A stretch of 64,000 bases of DNA from contig AODO01000010.1 in NCBI GenBank assembly GCA_000341795.1, positions 124,001-188,000 of the forward strand, written 5' to 3'. The notes beneath the pieces are model-generated. The model was not told the origin of the DNA and made no database searches. It was given only the letters and a program-made list of their open reading frames with translations. Below are positions 1 to 8,316 of the stretch, in pieces. The position numbers and the translations under genes are program-made. Within the stretch, counting starts at the first letter, position 1; each line of letters starts with the position of its first letter. This DNA comes from Rhodococcus triatomae BKS 15-14 (GTDB lineage: Bacteria > Actinomycetota > Actinomycetes > Mycobacteriales > Mycobacteriaceae).

Positions 1-131
1 GGCCGATCGGGCTCGATGCGGTGCGGCCGCAGCTGTTCCTGCCGCCCGGTGGAGATTTCGTGCGGCGGGCGCGGGCGGCGGGTTTGGCGGCGGTCGAACT
101 CGCTCCCGGCGAGGAGTACCGGACGGTCTGA
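1..131 (+). CDS. C-terminal end of an unidentified protein (partial)
   Basis: An open frame enters from the left edge and ends at the TGA at 129-131, encoding about 42 C-terminal residues (reading ...GLDAVRPQLFLPPGG... and ending ...EEYRTV). Base composition by codon position is that of a real gene, with strong G/C at third positions. The tail is too short to assign a family; it loosely resembles the C-terminal lobe of fold-type I PLP proteins, but I would not name it. If it were an aminotransferase it would fit the downstream operon, because converting 4-aminophenylpyruvate to 4-aminophenylalanine needs a transaminase and none is otherwise visible here. It ends about 195 bases before papB. 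Confidence 0.4.
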   Translation, partial: PIGLDAVRPQLFLPPGGDFVRRARAAGLAAVELAPGEEYRTV

Positions 132-326
132 CATGTTGAGCAATCGTGACCAGGGAGTAACGGAGAACGCCGTCCGCGCGACGCACCAGGTGGGACCATG
201 AGAAAAGTCGAGACCGCGGTTCGCCTGTGCGGGCCGCGCAGAGTGCAGGCAGGTAGCGCGGGTGGCGAGCGGGTCGGCCGATTCGCCGGATTGCACCTAT
301 TTCTGACAGCGCAAGGTGGTCGTACG

Positions 327-656
327 GTGAGCGAATCGACGAGAAGCGTCGCGGTCGATCCTGGTGAGGTCGAGCTCGCGGATCTGCGGGCCGAACTCGA
401 CGGGATCGACGATCGGTTGCTGGAACAGGTGCGGGCCCGGATCGAGGTGTGCACCCGGATCGCCCGGCTCAAGCGCAGGCACTCCATTCCGGTGATGCAG
501 CCGGGGCGGGTCGGCGCGGTGCACGAACACGCCCGTACGTACGCCCTCGACCACGACATGTCGCCGCAGTTCCTCCGCGACCTCTACGACCTGCTGATCG
601 CGGAGACGTGCCGGGTGGAGGACCTGATCGTCGAGGATCCACCCGATCCGATCTGA
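327..656 (+). CDS. papB: PapB-type 4-amino-4-deoxychorismate mutase
   Basis: This is a 109-residue AroQ-fold chorismate mutase homologue. The core starts near residue 14 with the pattern LRAELDGIDDRLLEQVRAR, followed by IARLKRRH and PGRVGAVHEHA, the usual helix-1 Arg and central Lys regions. In the Pap pathway this enzyme rearranges 4-amino-4-deoxychorismate to 4-amino-4-deoxyprephenate. Assignment to PapB rather than housekeeping chorismate mutase rests on context: papA follows after 10 bases, then papC and an arylamine oxygenase. I chose the GTG at 327 because AAGGTGG at 313-319 lies seven bases upstream and homology starts soon after. A longer in-frame ATG at 198 would add a 43-residue Arg/Gly-rich leader that looks non-coding. 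Confidence 0.85.
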   Translation: MSESTRSVAVDPGEVELADLRAELDGIDDRLLEQVRARIEVCTRIARLKRRHSIPVMQPGRVGAVHEHARTYALDHDMSPQFLRDLYDLLIAETCRVEDLIVEDPPDPI

Positions 657-666
657 GGGGTAAGTC

Positions 667-2739
667 GTGCGGACACTGCTGATCGACAACTACGACTCGT
701 TCACGTACAACCTGTACGCGCTGTTGACGGAGGTCAACGGGTGCACACCGATCGTGGTGGCGAACGACGAGCAGTGGTCGGCGGTGTCCCTGGCCGACGT
801 CGACAACGTGGTGGTCTCCCCCGGGCCGGGGCGTCCGGATCGGCACCGGGACTTCGGGATCAGCGCGCAGGCGTTGACCGACACCGGGTTGCCGGTGCTC
901 GGGGTCTGTCTGGGGCATCAGGGACTGTGCCACCTGTTCGGGAGTCCGGTCGTCACGGCGCCGGAGCCGCGGCACGGGCGGATCAGTCCGGTCCGTCACG
1001 ACGGCGAGGGCCTGTTCGCGGGCCTGCCGTCGCCGTTCGACGCGGTCCGCTACCACTCGCTCGCGGTGGAGGAGATCTCCGACGAGCTGGTCGCCCAGGC
1101 CTGGTCCGACGACGGGGTGCTGATGGCGGTGCGGCACCGGGAGCGGCCGCTGTGGGGTGTGCAGTTCCACCCGGAGTCGATCTGCACCGAGTACGGACGC
1201 GAGTTGCTCGCGAACTTCGCGGCGGCGACACCGGTCCGGGCGCGGCGACCGGCGCCGCCCCCGCCGCGTCCGCCCGCCGCGGAACCGAGCCACCGGTACC
1301 GGGTGCGGTCGGTGCGGGTGGATCGGGCCGCGGATCCGCAGAAGGTGTACGAGCGGTTGTTCGCGGGCGGGCCGAACGGATACTGGCTGGACGGGTCGGG
1401 GGCGGGCGAGTCCGACGGCAGGTTCTCGGTGATGGGTGACAGTTCGGGACCGCGTGCCGAGTACGTGACCTACCGGGTGCCGGAAACGACTGTGCGGGTG
1501 ACCCGTTCGGACGGCTCGGAGGACGAGATTCGCAGCACCCTGTTCGACTACCTGGACGCAAGGCTGCGGGAGCGGTCGGTGGCGGCGCGGCCGGATCTGC
1601 CGTTCGGGTTCTGCCTCGGCTACGTCGGCTACCTCGGGTACGAGCTGAAAGCCGACACGGTCGGTCAGTTGGCGCACGCGTCCGAACAGGCCGACGCCGC
1701 ACTGGTGTTCGCCGACCGCGCCGTCGTGATCGACCACGACGCCGGGTGCGCGTACCTGCTCGCGCTCGAACCGCACGACACCACCGACCCGGCCGCGACG
1801 CGGTGGCTGCAGGAGACCTCGACGGTGATCCGGGAACTCGACGACGATCACGGCGCCCCGCCCGCCGGCGCTCCCCCGCTGGTCCCGACCCCGCGGGACG
1901 TGCCGGTGACCTTCCGGCACGACCGGTCCACCTATCTGCGGTTGATCGAGCAGTGCCTGGCGGAGATCGGTTCGGGCGAATCGTACGAGGTGTGCCTGAC
2001 GAACGCCGCGACCGTGCACCGCAGCCTCGACCCGGTCTCGGGATACGAGTGTCTTCGCGAGATCAGTCCGATGCCGTACAGCGCGCTGCTGCAGTTCTCG
2101 GGGCTGTCGGTGCTCAGCGCCTCCCCGGAACGGTTCCTCAAGGTCGCCGCGGACCGGACGGTGGAGTCGAAACCGATCAAGGGCACCCGGCCACGCTCCA
2201 CCGATCCCGACGAGGACCGGGCGTTGCGGAGCGACCTGCTGATCAGTGAGAAGGATCGGGCGGAGAACCTGATGATCGTGGACCTGGTGCGCAACGACCT
2301 GTCACGGGTGTGTGTGCCGGGTTCGGTGCACGTGCCGGTGCTCTTCGACGTCGAGACGTACGCGCCGGTGCATCAGCTGGTGTCGACGGTGCGGGGCACG
2401 TTGCGGGAGGGGGTGTCGGCCGTCGACCTCGTGCGGGCCTCGTTCCCCGGCGGGTCGATGACCGGGGCGCCGAAGGTGCGGACGATGGAGATCATCGACA
2501 AGCTCGAGGCCGGGCCGCGGGGCGTGTACTCGGGCGCCATCGGATATTTCTCGTTGTCGGGGACCGCGGACCTGTCGATCGTGATCCGCACGATGGTCGC
2601 CACCAGCGACGAGGTGACGTTCGGGGTCGGGGGGGCGATCGTCGCGCTGTCCGATCCCGAGGCGGAGTTCGAGGAGACGATGGTCAAGGCGCTCGCGACG
2701 CGGCGCTGCCTGTCCGTCGCCGACGAGTGCGAGCCGTGA
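667..2739 (+). CDS. papA: PapA: fused 4-amino-4-deoxychorismate synthase (glutamine amidotransferase + chorismate-binding subunits)
   Basis: This 690-residue fusion makes 4-amino-4-deoxychorismate from chorismate and glutamine. The N-terminal class-I glutamine amidotransferase (about 1-190) begins LLIDNYDSFTYNLY and has the triad Cys81 (GVCLGHQG), His168 and Glu170 (FHPES). After a Pro-rich linker, the C-terminal PabB/TrpE-like chorismate-binding domain shows PIKGTRPRS, DLVRNDLSRVC, FPGGSMTGAPKV and GVYSGAIGYFS. PabA-PabB fusions of this kind serve either folate or secondary metabolism (PapA, CmlB). The tight coupling to papB and papC argues for the latter. The GTG start lies 10 bases after papB, and the stop overlaps the papC start by 4 bases, so the genes are almost certainly co-transcribed and translationally coupled. 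Confidence 0.92.
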   Translation: MRTLLIDNYDSFTYNLYALLTEVNGCTPIVVANDEQWSAVSLADVDNVVVSPGPGRPDRHRDFGISAQALTDTGLPVLGVCLGHQGLCHLFGSPVVTAPEPRHGRISPVRHDGEGLFAGLPSPFDAVRYHSLAVEEISDELVAQAWSDDGVLMAVRHRERPLWGVQFHPESICTEYGRELLANFAAATPVRARRPAPPPPRPPAAEPSHRYRVRSVRVDRAADPQKVYERLFAGGPNGYWLDGSGAGESDGRFSVMGDSSGPRAEYVTYRVPETTVRVTRSDGSEDEIRSTLFDYLDARLRERSVAARPDLPFGFCLGYVGYLGYELKADTVGQLAHASEQADAALVFADRAVVIDHDAGCAYLLALEPHDTTDPAATRWLQETSTVIRELDDDHGAPPAGAPPLVPTPRDVPVTFRHDRSTYLRLIEQCLAEIGSGESYEVCLTNAATVHRSLDPVSGYECLREISPMPYSALLQFSGLSVLSASPERFLKVAADRTVESKPIKGTRPRSTDPDEDRALRSDLLISEKDRAENLMIVDLVRNDLSRVCVPGSVHVPVLFDVETYAPVHQLVSTVRGTLREGVSAVDLVRASFPGGSMTGAPKVRTMEIIDKLEAGPRGVYSGAIGYFSLSGTADLSIVIRTMVATSDEVTFGVGGAIVALSDPEAEFEETMVKALATRRCLSVADECEP

Positions 2740-3587
2740 CCGGGTCGCAGACGCTGTCGGTGGTCGTGGTCGGTGGGGCCGGAGCGGTCGGGTCGATGCT
2801 GGCGGACCTGTGGCGAGCGGACGGTGCGTCCGTCGACGTCGTCGACCGCGCCGCGGGGGACGACGTCCGTGCCGCCGACGAGCGGGTGCGGGGTCTGCTG
2901 GCCGCCGCGGACGTCGTGGTGCTCGCGGTCCCCGAGGACGTGGCCCTTGCCGCGGTCGGGGCGGTGAGGGCCGTGATGCGGCCCGCGGCGGTGCTCGTGG
3001 AGACCCTGTCGGTGAAGTCGCGGTTCGCGGCGGCGGTGGCGGGCACCGACGGGCCGGTGGTCGGGGTGAATCCGATGTTCGCGCCGTCGCTCGGGTTGCC
3101 GGGTCGTGCCGTGGCGGTCGTCGTGCACCACGGCGGGCCCGCGGTGGACGGGTTCGTGGCGGACCTGAGGCGGTGGGGCGGTCGGGTGCAGACGACGTCG
3201 GCGGACCATCACGACCGGTTGTGCGCGGCCCTGCAGGCACTCACCCATGCGACCGTGCTGGCGTTCGGCTGGGCGCTGACCGATCTCGCTGTCGACCCGG
3301 ACGAGGCAGCTGCGCTGGCGACGCCGCCGTACGCGACGATGTCGGCGCTGCTCGCCCGGATCGCGGGGGGCACCCCCGAGGTGTATCGGGACGTGCAGAC
3401 CGCCAACCCGTACGCATCGGCGGCGCGGGATGCGTTGGTACGGGCGGTGTCCCGGGTGTCGGACGCCGCGACCGGTGACACGAGCGATTTCGCGGCGCTG
3501 CTCGCCCGCGCCCGCGTTCCGCTCGGCGACCGCGCCGACGAGTACGCGGCGCTGTGCGCCCGCCTGTTCGAGGACCCGGCGCGATGA
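2736..3587 (+). CDS. papC: PapC-type 4-amino-4-deoxyprephenate dehydrogenase
   Basis: This 283-residue TyrA-like prephenate dehydrogenase family protein begins with a Rossmann nucleotide-binding loop (GGAGAVGS, about residues 13-20). It has a VNPMFAPSLGL motif where TyrA enzymes usually carry H-P-M-F. In Pap pathways it oxidatively decarboxylates 4-amino-4-deoxyprephenate to 4-aminophenylpyruvate. An Asn instead of His in that motif agrees with a substrate bearing an amine rather than a hydroxyl, though this is my inference. The start is the GTG at 2736, which overlaps the papA stop (GTGA); an upstream open frame inside papA is a shadow. The 3' end overlaps the next start as ATGA. Confidence 0.87.
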   Translation: MTGSQTLSVVVVGGAGAVGSMLADLWRADGASVDVVDRAAGDDVRAADERVRGLLAAADVVVLAVPEDVALAAVGAVRAVMRPAAVLVETLSVKSRFAAAVAGTDGPVVGVNPMFAPSLGLPGRAVAVVVHHGGPAVDGFVADLRRWGGRVQTTSADHHDRLCAALQALTHATVLAFGWALTDLAVDPDEAAALATPPYATMSALLARIAGGTPEVYRDVQTANPYASAARDALVRAVSRVSDAATGDTSDFAALLARARVPLGDRADEYAALCARLFEDPAR

Positions 3588-4516
3588 CCGGTCGCCTGCC
3601 CGACCACGACCCGACCGACCCCGTCGAAACCGCGGTGATCCGGGGTCTGGTGCGTAGCTGGCCGCGGCGCGCCACCGTCCGGCGTGACGAACCGGACCTC
3701 GACGTCCCCACGATGGACGAGCTGTACGACCCGGCGCGCACGGACTATCCGGAGTCGCTGCTGCCGTTCACCGGGCACCCGACGTACGAGAACCTCGACG
3801 ACGACACCCGGTCACGGATCCGGGCGTGGGCGTGGATCGCCTACAACAAGAGCGTCGTCGACATCGAACAGGATCTGGTCACCCCGGCGTTCGGCCTGCT
3901 GTTCCGGGATACGTTCGGCACGGGATTCTCCGATGCGGCGCGGGCGGCGGTCGTGCAGGCGATGGTCGACGAGGAGTACCACACGCTGATGCACCTGAAC
4001 GGGTCCTCGTTGACCCGGCGTGCCCGCGGCTGGGCGTTGCCGGACGCGGCGTTGCCACCGGCGTGGACGGTGCGTGAACACCGGACCGCGGTGGGGCGGT
4101 GCGGGACGCCTCGAGAGGCGGCGCTCACGACGCTGGCACGGGCCACCGTCGCCGAGACGTCGATCGGTGACTACCTCGCCCTGATCGCCCGCGACCGGTC
4201 CGTTCAGCCGGTGCACCAGGCGACGGTCGCGCTGCACCGCCGCGACGAGACCGCGCACGCGTCGGTCGCCGCCGAGATGGTCGCGCTCGTCCACGACGCC
4301 CTCGACGAGCGGGACCGGCGCACCCTCGTCGACGAACTGCGCGCCGGCGTCGACGCGTTCACCGCGACGGATCTGTCGGTGTGGCGGGCCGTCCTGGACG
4401 TCGAGGGCGTGTCCGGTGGCGACGCGATGCTCCGCGAGGTCGCCGAGGATCCGGTGCGGCGCCGTTTCCTCCAGGACTGCAGTGCCGTCGATCGGCTGCT
4501 CGACCGATTCGAGTGA
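3584..4516 (+). CDS. AurF/CmlI-family di-iron arylamine N-oxygenase
   Basis: This 310-residue ferritin-like di-iron protein belongs to the p-aminobenzoate N-oxygenase (AurF) family, which oxidises arylamines to hydroxylamines and nitro groups (AurF in aureothin, CmlI in chloramphenicol, ObaC in obafluorin). Ligand candidates are Glu95 (DIEQD), Glu130 and His133 (EEYH), Glu191 (AETS), His218, Glu222 and His225 (HRRDETAH). Their spacing reproduces the AurF set E136/H139 and H223/E227/H230, including the seventh histidine. The ATG overlaps the papC stop by 4 bases, so this is the last gene of the pap operon. That placement makes 4-aminophenylalanine, its keto acid, or the peptide carrying it the likely substrate. 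Which of these is oxidised cannot be read from sequence. Confidence 0.88.
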   Translation: MTGRLPDHDPTDPVETAVIRGLVRSWPRRATVRRDEPDLDVPTMDELYDPARTDYPESLLPFTGHPTYENLDDDTRSRIRAWAWIAYNKSVVDIEQDLVTPAFGLLFRDTFGTGFSDAARAAVVQAMVDEEYHTLMHLNGSSLTRRARGWALPDAALPPAWTVREHRTAVGRCGTPREAALTTLARATVAETSIGDYLALIARDRSVQPVHQATVALHRRDETAHASVAAEMVALVHDALDERDRRTLVDELRAGVDAFTATDLSVWRAVLDVEGVSGGDAMLREVAEDPVRRRFLQDCSAVDRLLDRFE

Positions 4517-4535
4517 CCCCGCCGGTGAGGTGCGG

Positions 4536-5006
4536 TCACCGTCCGGCGATGTCGTCGCTGTTGCCGCGCTCGACGCAGTAGTCGAGGTCGCTGTGCGACG
4601 CGAGTTCCGCCCGCCGGGCCTCGACGGCGGCCCGCACGGTGGGATGGCAGCGGAAGTGGGTGGTGGGTCCGCCCGGGAGGTGCATGGCCTGCCGCCATGT
4701 CGCCTCGTCCGGCACGACCAGCATCGCCACGCCGCCCCGGTCCGCGCGGGCCTGCGCGTCCAGCAGGGTGTCGACCAGCGTGGCGGCGGCGGACGCGTCG
4801 ACGGTACCGATCCGGGACAGGTCGACCACGAGAGTGCGGACCGCGTCGTGGACCGCGAGGGCGAGGTCGGTCGCGAAGTCCTTGGCGTCGACGTCGTCGA
4901 TGTCTCCGGTGACCGCGAGCACGGTCGGCCCGCGGCGGGACGACTGGCCGCGGCGGTCACCGGACTCGACGAGTGGACGGTCCAGGCAGTGAATGTGGAT
5001 CCGCAC
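4536..5006 (-). CDS. STAS-domain protein (anti-sigma factor antagonist-like)
   Basis: This 156-residue protein carries a central STAS fold: TVLAVTGDIDDVDAKDF, then LVVDLSRIGTVDASAAATLV with a Ser where phosphorylatable antagonists have their target residue. A charged C-terminal tail of about 50 residues follows. Such proteins normally sequester anti-sigma factors in partner-switching systems; no anti-sigma kinase or sigma factor lies next to it. The GTG at 5004-5006 is preferred because a GGGAGG ribosome binding site precedes it by five bases. Longer frames up to 5120 lack this. The gene runs head-on into the pap operon, with only 19 bases separating the two stops. Confidence 0.72.
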   Translation of the reverse strand: MRIHIHCLDRPLVESGDRRGQSSRRGPTVLAVTGDIDDVDAKDFATDLALAVHDAVRTLVVDLSRIGTVDASAAATLVDTLLDAQARADRGGVAMLVVPDEATWRQAMHLPGGPTTHFRCHPTVRAAVEARRAELASHSDLDYCVERGNSDDIAGR

Positions 5007-5140
5007 GAGAACCTCCCGATGAAGCAGTTCGCCTGGATACCCCGCGGCCGTCGATCGGAAACGTCCCGCCGGGTCACGCGTCGAGAGGGTTGGCGGCCGC
5101 GTGGTCCGGGCATCCGGCACCGGACGGAGGGAGCCCGGAC

Positions 5141-6205
5141 GTGCGTGTGGTGGTCACCGGTGCCAGCGGCAGTGTGGGTACGGCACTGCTGACGCTGCTC
5201 GCGGCCCGCGGCGGGTACGAGGTGGTGGGGATCGCCCGCCGGACACCGCCGGTCGTCGAGCCCTACCGCACCGCGCGCTGGCATGCCGTCGACGTCGCCT
5301 CCGCCGGCGCCGTCCCGGTACTGCGGGACGTGATGACCGGGGCGGACGCGGTGATCCACCTGGCGTGGGGCTTTCAGCCGTCGCATCGTCCGGACCTGTT
5401 GCGGGGCACCGCGGTCCGCGGGACCGGCGCGGTCGTCGGTGCGGCACACGACGCCGGGGTGGGGCACGTGGTGCACATGTCGTCGGCGGCGGTGTACGCG
5501 CCCGGAGCAGCCGGCCGGGCCGTCGACGAGACGTGGCCGGCGACCGGCCAGCCGGCGTCCCGGTACAGCGTCGACAAGGTGGAGGCGGAACGGATCGTCA
5601 CCGAATCGTCCCGGCTCCCGGACGCCCCGGACGTCACCGTGGTGCGTCCCGGGCTCATCGGGCAGCGCATCGCGGGGGCAGCCCTGCGCCGGTACGCGTT
5701 GCCCGCGTGGGTGCCCGCGTCGGCGTTGCGCACGGTGCCGCTCGTCCCGATCGACGCGTCGCTCGCGATGCCCGCGGTGCACGCCGACGACGTCGCCGTC
5801 GCGCTGGAACGGACACTGCACACCCGCGTGGGGGTGCTGAACCTGGCGGCGCACGAACCCGTCGGCGCGCAGGACGTCGCGAAGTCGTTGCGGGGTCGTG
5901 CGATCCCGGTGCCGTGGCCCGTGCTGCGCTGGCTGGCGGAGGCGACGTGGCGCGCCCGTCTGCAGCCCGCCGCCGGCGGGTGGATCGATCTGGCGTACCT
6001 GACACCGATGCTGGACTGCTCCCGTGCCCGCGAGCTGCTCGGCTGGTCCCCGGCACACACCGGACCCGAGGTGTGGCGCGAGACCGTCGCGGGTATGCAG
6101 GACGGGAGCGCAGGGACAGGCCCCGTCCTGGGTGTCCGGTCCGTTCGCACCACCGTGCGGGTCACGACCCGGCAGGGCACCCTCGGTCGGCGGCGCCTGC
6201 CCTGA
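5141..6205 (+). CDS. NAD(P)-dependent epimerase/dehydratase (extended SDR)
   Basis: This 354-residue extended short-chain dehydrogenase begins with the nucleotide-binding motif VVVTGASGSVG and shows VIHLAWG, the HMSSAAVYA strand and the YSVDK catalytic Tyr/Lys pair. The C-terminal part ends with a SRARELLGWSPAHTG motif typical of NAD-dependent nucleotide-sugar epimerases. The substrate is unknown. GTG at 5141 is chosen because GGAGGGAG at 5126-5133 lies seven bases upstream and the Rossmann strand begins at once. It is the first gene of a three-gene unit with the SRPBCC and FAD-oxidoreductase genes. Its position between the pap operon and the NRPS gene raises the possibility of a tailoring role, but nothing in the protein shows that. 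Confidence 0.8.
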   Translation: MRVVVTGASGSVGTALLTLLAARGGYEVVGIARRTPPVVEPYRTARWHAVDVASAGAVPVLRDVMTGADAVIHLAWGFQPSHRPDLLRGTAVRGTGAVVGAAHDAGVGHVVHMSSAAVYAPGAAGRAVDETWPATGQPASRYSVDKVEAERIVTESSRLPDAPDVTVVRPGLIGQRIAGAALRRYALPAWVPASALRTVPLVPIDASLAMPAVHADDVAVALERTLHTRVGVLNLAAHEPVGAQDVAKSLRGRAIPVPWPVLRWLAEATWRARLQPAAGGWIDLAYLTPMLDCSRARELLGWSPAHTGPEVWRETVAGMQDGSAGTGPVLGVRSVRTTVRVTTRQGTLGRRRLP

Positions 6206-6221
6206 CAGGAAGGACGATCCG

Positions 6222-6674
6222 GTGACACACTCGGCCACCTGGGACACGGACGCACCACCCGGCGCGGTGTGGGGCATTCTCGCCGACGGCTGGACCTTCC
6301 CCGGGTGGGTGGTCGGCGCAGCGCGGATCCGCGCGGTCGACGACGGCTGGCCGGCGGTCGGGACGCGACTGCATCACTCGGTCGGCTGCTGGCCGTTGCT
6401 CCTCGACGACCGGACCGAGGTGCTGCGCTGCGTCCCGGGGTCCGCCCTGACGCTCCGGGCTCGTGCCGTGCCGTTCGGTCTCGCCGAGGTCGAGCTGTGT
6501 CTGGAATCCACCGAGCGGGGCTGCCACGTCGAGATGATCGAACACGTCGTGTCCTGGCCGGTGAAACTGCTCCCGGATGCGGTCCAGGAGTGGGCGGTGG
6601 CGCCGCGGAACCGGGAATGCCTGCGGCGGCTGGCGCTCATCGCGGAGCGGGCCACGGAACGGACGCGCGGATGA
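6222..6674 (+). CDS. SRPBCC (polyketide cyclase/START-like) family protein
   Basis: This 150-residue protein has the N-terminal signature of SRPBCC ligand-binding folds (DAPPGAVWGILADGWTFPGWV) and a helix-grip C-terminus. Members bind hydrophobic ligands, and many are annotated as polyketide cyclases/dehydratases; the specific ligand here is unknown. GTG at 6222 has AGGAAGGA at 6207-6214, seven bases upstream. The stop overlaps the start of the next gene (ATGA), so the two are translationally coupled. Frequent pairing of such proteins with CrtI-like oxidoreductases in actinobacteria suggests a shared substrate, which is inference only. Confidence 0.78.
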   Translation: MTHSATWDTDAPPGAVWGILADGWTFPGWVVGAARIRAVDDGWPAVGTRLHHSVGCWPLLLDDRTEVLRCVPGSALTLRARAVPFGLAEVELCLESTERGCHVEMIEHVVSWPVKLLPDAVQEWAVAPRNRECLRRLALIAERATERTRG

Positions 6675-8263
6675 CGGTGGACACGGTCGACGCCGTCGTG
6701 ATCGGTGCGGGCTCGAACGGGCTGACCTCGGCGGCGTTGCTGGCGGACGCGGGCATGGACGTGCTCGTCCTGGAGGCTCAGCCCGCGCCGGGAGGCGCGG
6801 TCCGGACGGAGGAACTGTTTCCGCGGTTCAAAGCCGACCTGTTCAGCGCGTTCCATCCGCTGGCGGCGGTGTCCCCCGTCTTCGCCGAGCTGGATCTGGC
6901 CGCGCACGGCCTCGCGTGGTCGCGTCCGGCATCCGCGTTCGGTCACCCCGCCGGCCCGGACGACGAGGACGCGGTCACGCTGGGCGCCACCGCGGAGGAC
7001 ACCGCCGAGGATCTCGAACGCCGGTTCCCCGGGGACGGTGCGGCGTGGATGCGGCTGCACGACCAGTGGTCGGCGGTGCGGGAACCGTTCCTGCGTACCG
7101 TCCTCGGCCCGTTTCCCCCGGTCACCGGACCCGTCGGGGTGCTCCGTGCTCTCGGCACGTCGGAGGGCTTGCGGTTCGCGCGGATGTGCCTGCTGCCCGC
7201 GCGGCGGCTGGTGGAGGAGCTGTTCGGCGGCGACGATGCCGGCCTGCTCCTGCTCGGCAGTGCCGCGCACGCCGACATCCCCGTCGACGCCGCCGGCAGC
7301 GGGCTGATGGGGTACCTGCTGACGATGGTCGCGCAGGATGTCGGTTTCCCCGTGCCGACCGGTGGCGCCGGGGTGCTGACCGATGCGCTCGTGCGGCGCG
7401 CGCAGGCGGCGGGCGCGCAGGTGCGCTGCGGGCAGGAGGTCACGGGCATCGAGGTCCGATCGGGCCGTGCGGCCGGGGTGGTGACGGCCGGAGGTGGTCG
7501 TGTGGAGGCGCGGTGCGCCGTCCTCGCCGACGTGTCGGCGCCCGCTCTGTACGGACGTCTGCTCCCCGCCGACGCGGTCCCGGCACGGACGCGCGACGAC
7601 CTGAGCCGGTTCGAATGGGACACGCCACTGGTCAAGGTCAATTACGCTCTCGCGGAACCTGTTCCGTGGCGTTCCTCGTCTCTGCGGAGGGTCGGGACGG
7701 TGCATCTCGGTGCGGACGCCGACGGCCTCGTGCGGTGGGGCGCGGACCTCGAGACCGGGACGGTGCCACGGAATCCGTTCGTCCTCGTCGGCCAGATGAC
7801 CACCGCGGACCCGACGAGGTCCCCCGCGGGAACGGAGAGCGCCTGGGCGTACAGCCATCTGCCCCGCGGGATCGCCGACGACGCGGCGGCGGACGTGCTC
7901 GCCGACCGCATCGACGACACGCTCGAGGCGCACGCTCCCGGTTTCCGGGGGACGGTGCGGCACCGCTGCGTTCAGCGCCCGGCGGATCTCGAGGCAGCCG
8001 ACGCCAACCTCGTCGGCGGCGCGGTCAACGGCGGCACGGTGCAACTCCACCAGCAGTTGCTGTTCCGGCCGGTACCGGGGGCGTCCGGGCCCCGGACGCC
8101 GGTCGAGCGGCTGTATCTCGCCGGTGCGGCCGCCCATCCCGGTGGTGGAGTGCACGGGATGTGCGGGGCCCATGCCGCGGCGGCCGTGCTCGCCGACCGG
8201 ACGACGCTGGGCCGGCTGCGTCGGCGCGCCGGCGGCGTTCTCGAACGTCGGTTGCGGGACTGA
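6671..8263 (+). CDS. Phytoene-desaturase-like FAD/NAD(P)-binding oxidoreductase
   Basis: This 530-residue flavoprotein opens with a canonical dinucleotide-binding motif (AVVIGAGSNGLTSAALLADAG) and an acidic ribose-binding position (VLEAQ). It then has GGAVRTEELFP typical of CrtI/phytoene dehydrogenase-related amine-oxidase-fold enzymes. A C-terminal FAD motif reads LYLAGAAAHPGGGVHGMCG. Family members desaturate, isomerise or saturate polyprenyl chains, but many bacterial paralogues have no known substrate. No phytoene synthase or other carotenoid gene is in this window, so I do not assign it to carotenoid synthesis. The ATG overlaps the preceding stop by 4 bases, and a hairpin follows the stop at 8269-8295. 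Confidence 0.82.
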   Translation: MTVDTVDAVVIGAGSNGLTSAALLADAGMDVLVLEAQPAPGGAVRTEELFPRFKADLFSAFHPLAAVSPVFAELDLAAHGLAWSRPASAFGHPAGPDDEDAVTLGATAEDTAEDLERRFPGDGAAWMRLHDQWSAVREPFLRTVLGPFPPVTGPVGVLRALGTSEGLRFARMCLLPARRLVEELFGGDDAGLLLLGSAAHADIPVDAAGSGLMGYLLTMVAQDVGFPVPTGGAGVLTDALVRRAQAAGAQVRCGQEVTGIEVRSGRAAGVVTAGGGRVEARCAVLADVSAPALYGRLLPADAVPARTRDDLSRFEWDTPLVKVNYALAEPVPWRSSSLRRVGTVHLGADADGLVRWGADLETGTVPRNPFVLVGQMTTADPTRSPAGTESAWAYSHLPRGIADDAAADVLADRIDDTLEAHAPGFRGTVRHRCVQRPADLEAADANLVGGAVNGGTVQLHQQLLFRPVPGASGPRTPVERLYLAGAAAHPGGGVHGMCGAHAAAAVLADRTTLGRLRRRAGGVLERRLRD

Positions 8264-8268
8264 CCGGT

Positions 8269-8295
8269 GCCCCGGTTCCGTGCGTGAACCGGGGC
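8269..8295 (+). terminator. Intrinsic-type terminator hairpin after the FAD oxidoreductase gene
   Basis: A perfect 10-base stem (GCCCCGGTTC pairing with GAACCGGGGC) with a 7-base loop begins six bases after the stop codon. There is no T-run, which is usual in G+C-rich actinobacteria. Confidence 0.6.
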
Positions 8296-8316
8296 GGACC
8301 GGGGTATCCGGGTGGC

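Noticed and set aside
198-326. N-terminal extension of PapB from an ATG at 198
   Set aside because: The extension is low-complexity Arg/Gly sequence unlike any mutase; a better ribosome binding site precedes GTG 327.
469-2019. 516-codon open frame on the minus strand opposite papA
   Set aside because: Arg/Pro/His-rich translation with no domain; it is the usual antisense shadow of a G+C-rich gene, and papA has full family motifs.
3812-6277. 821-codon minus-strand open frame across aurF and the epimerase gene
   Set aside because: It runs through the well-supported STAS, epimerase and N-oxygenase genes in a non-coding frame.
6671-8263. Carotenoid gene cluster suggested by the phytoene-desaturase-like protein
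   Set aside because: No phytoene synthase, cyclase or geranylgeranyl-diphosphate synthase is nearby; only a family-level call is justified.
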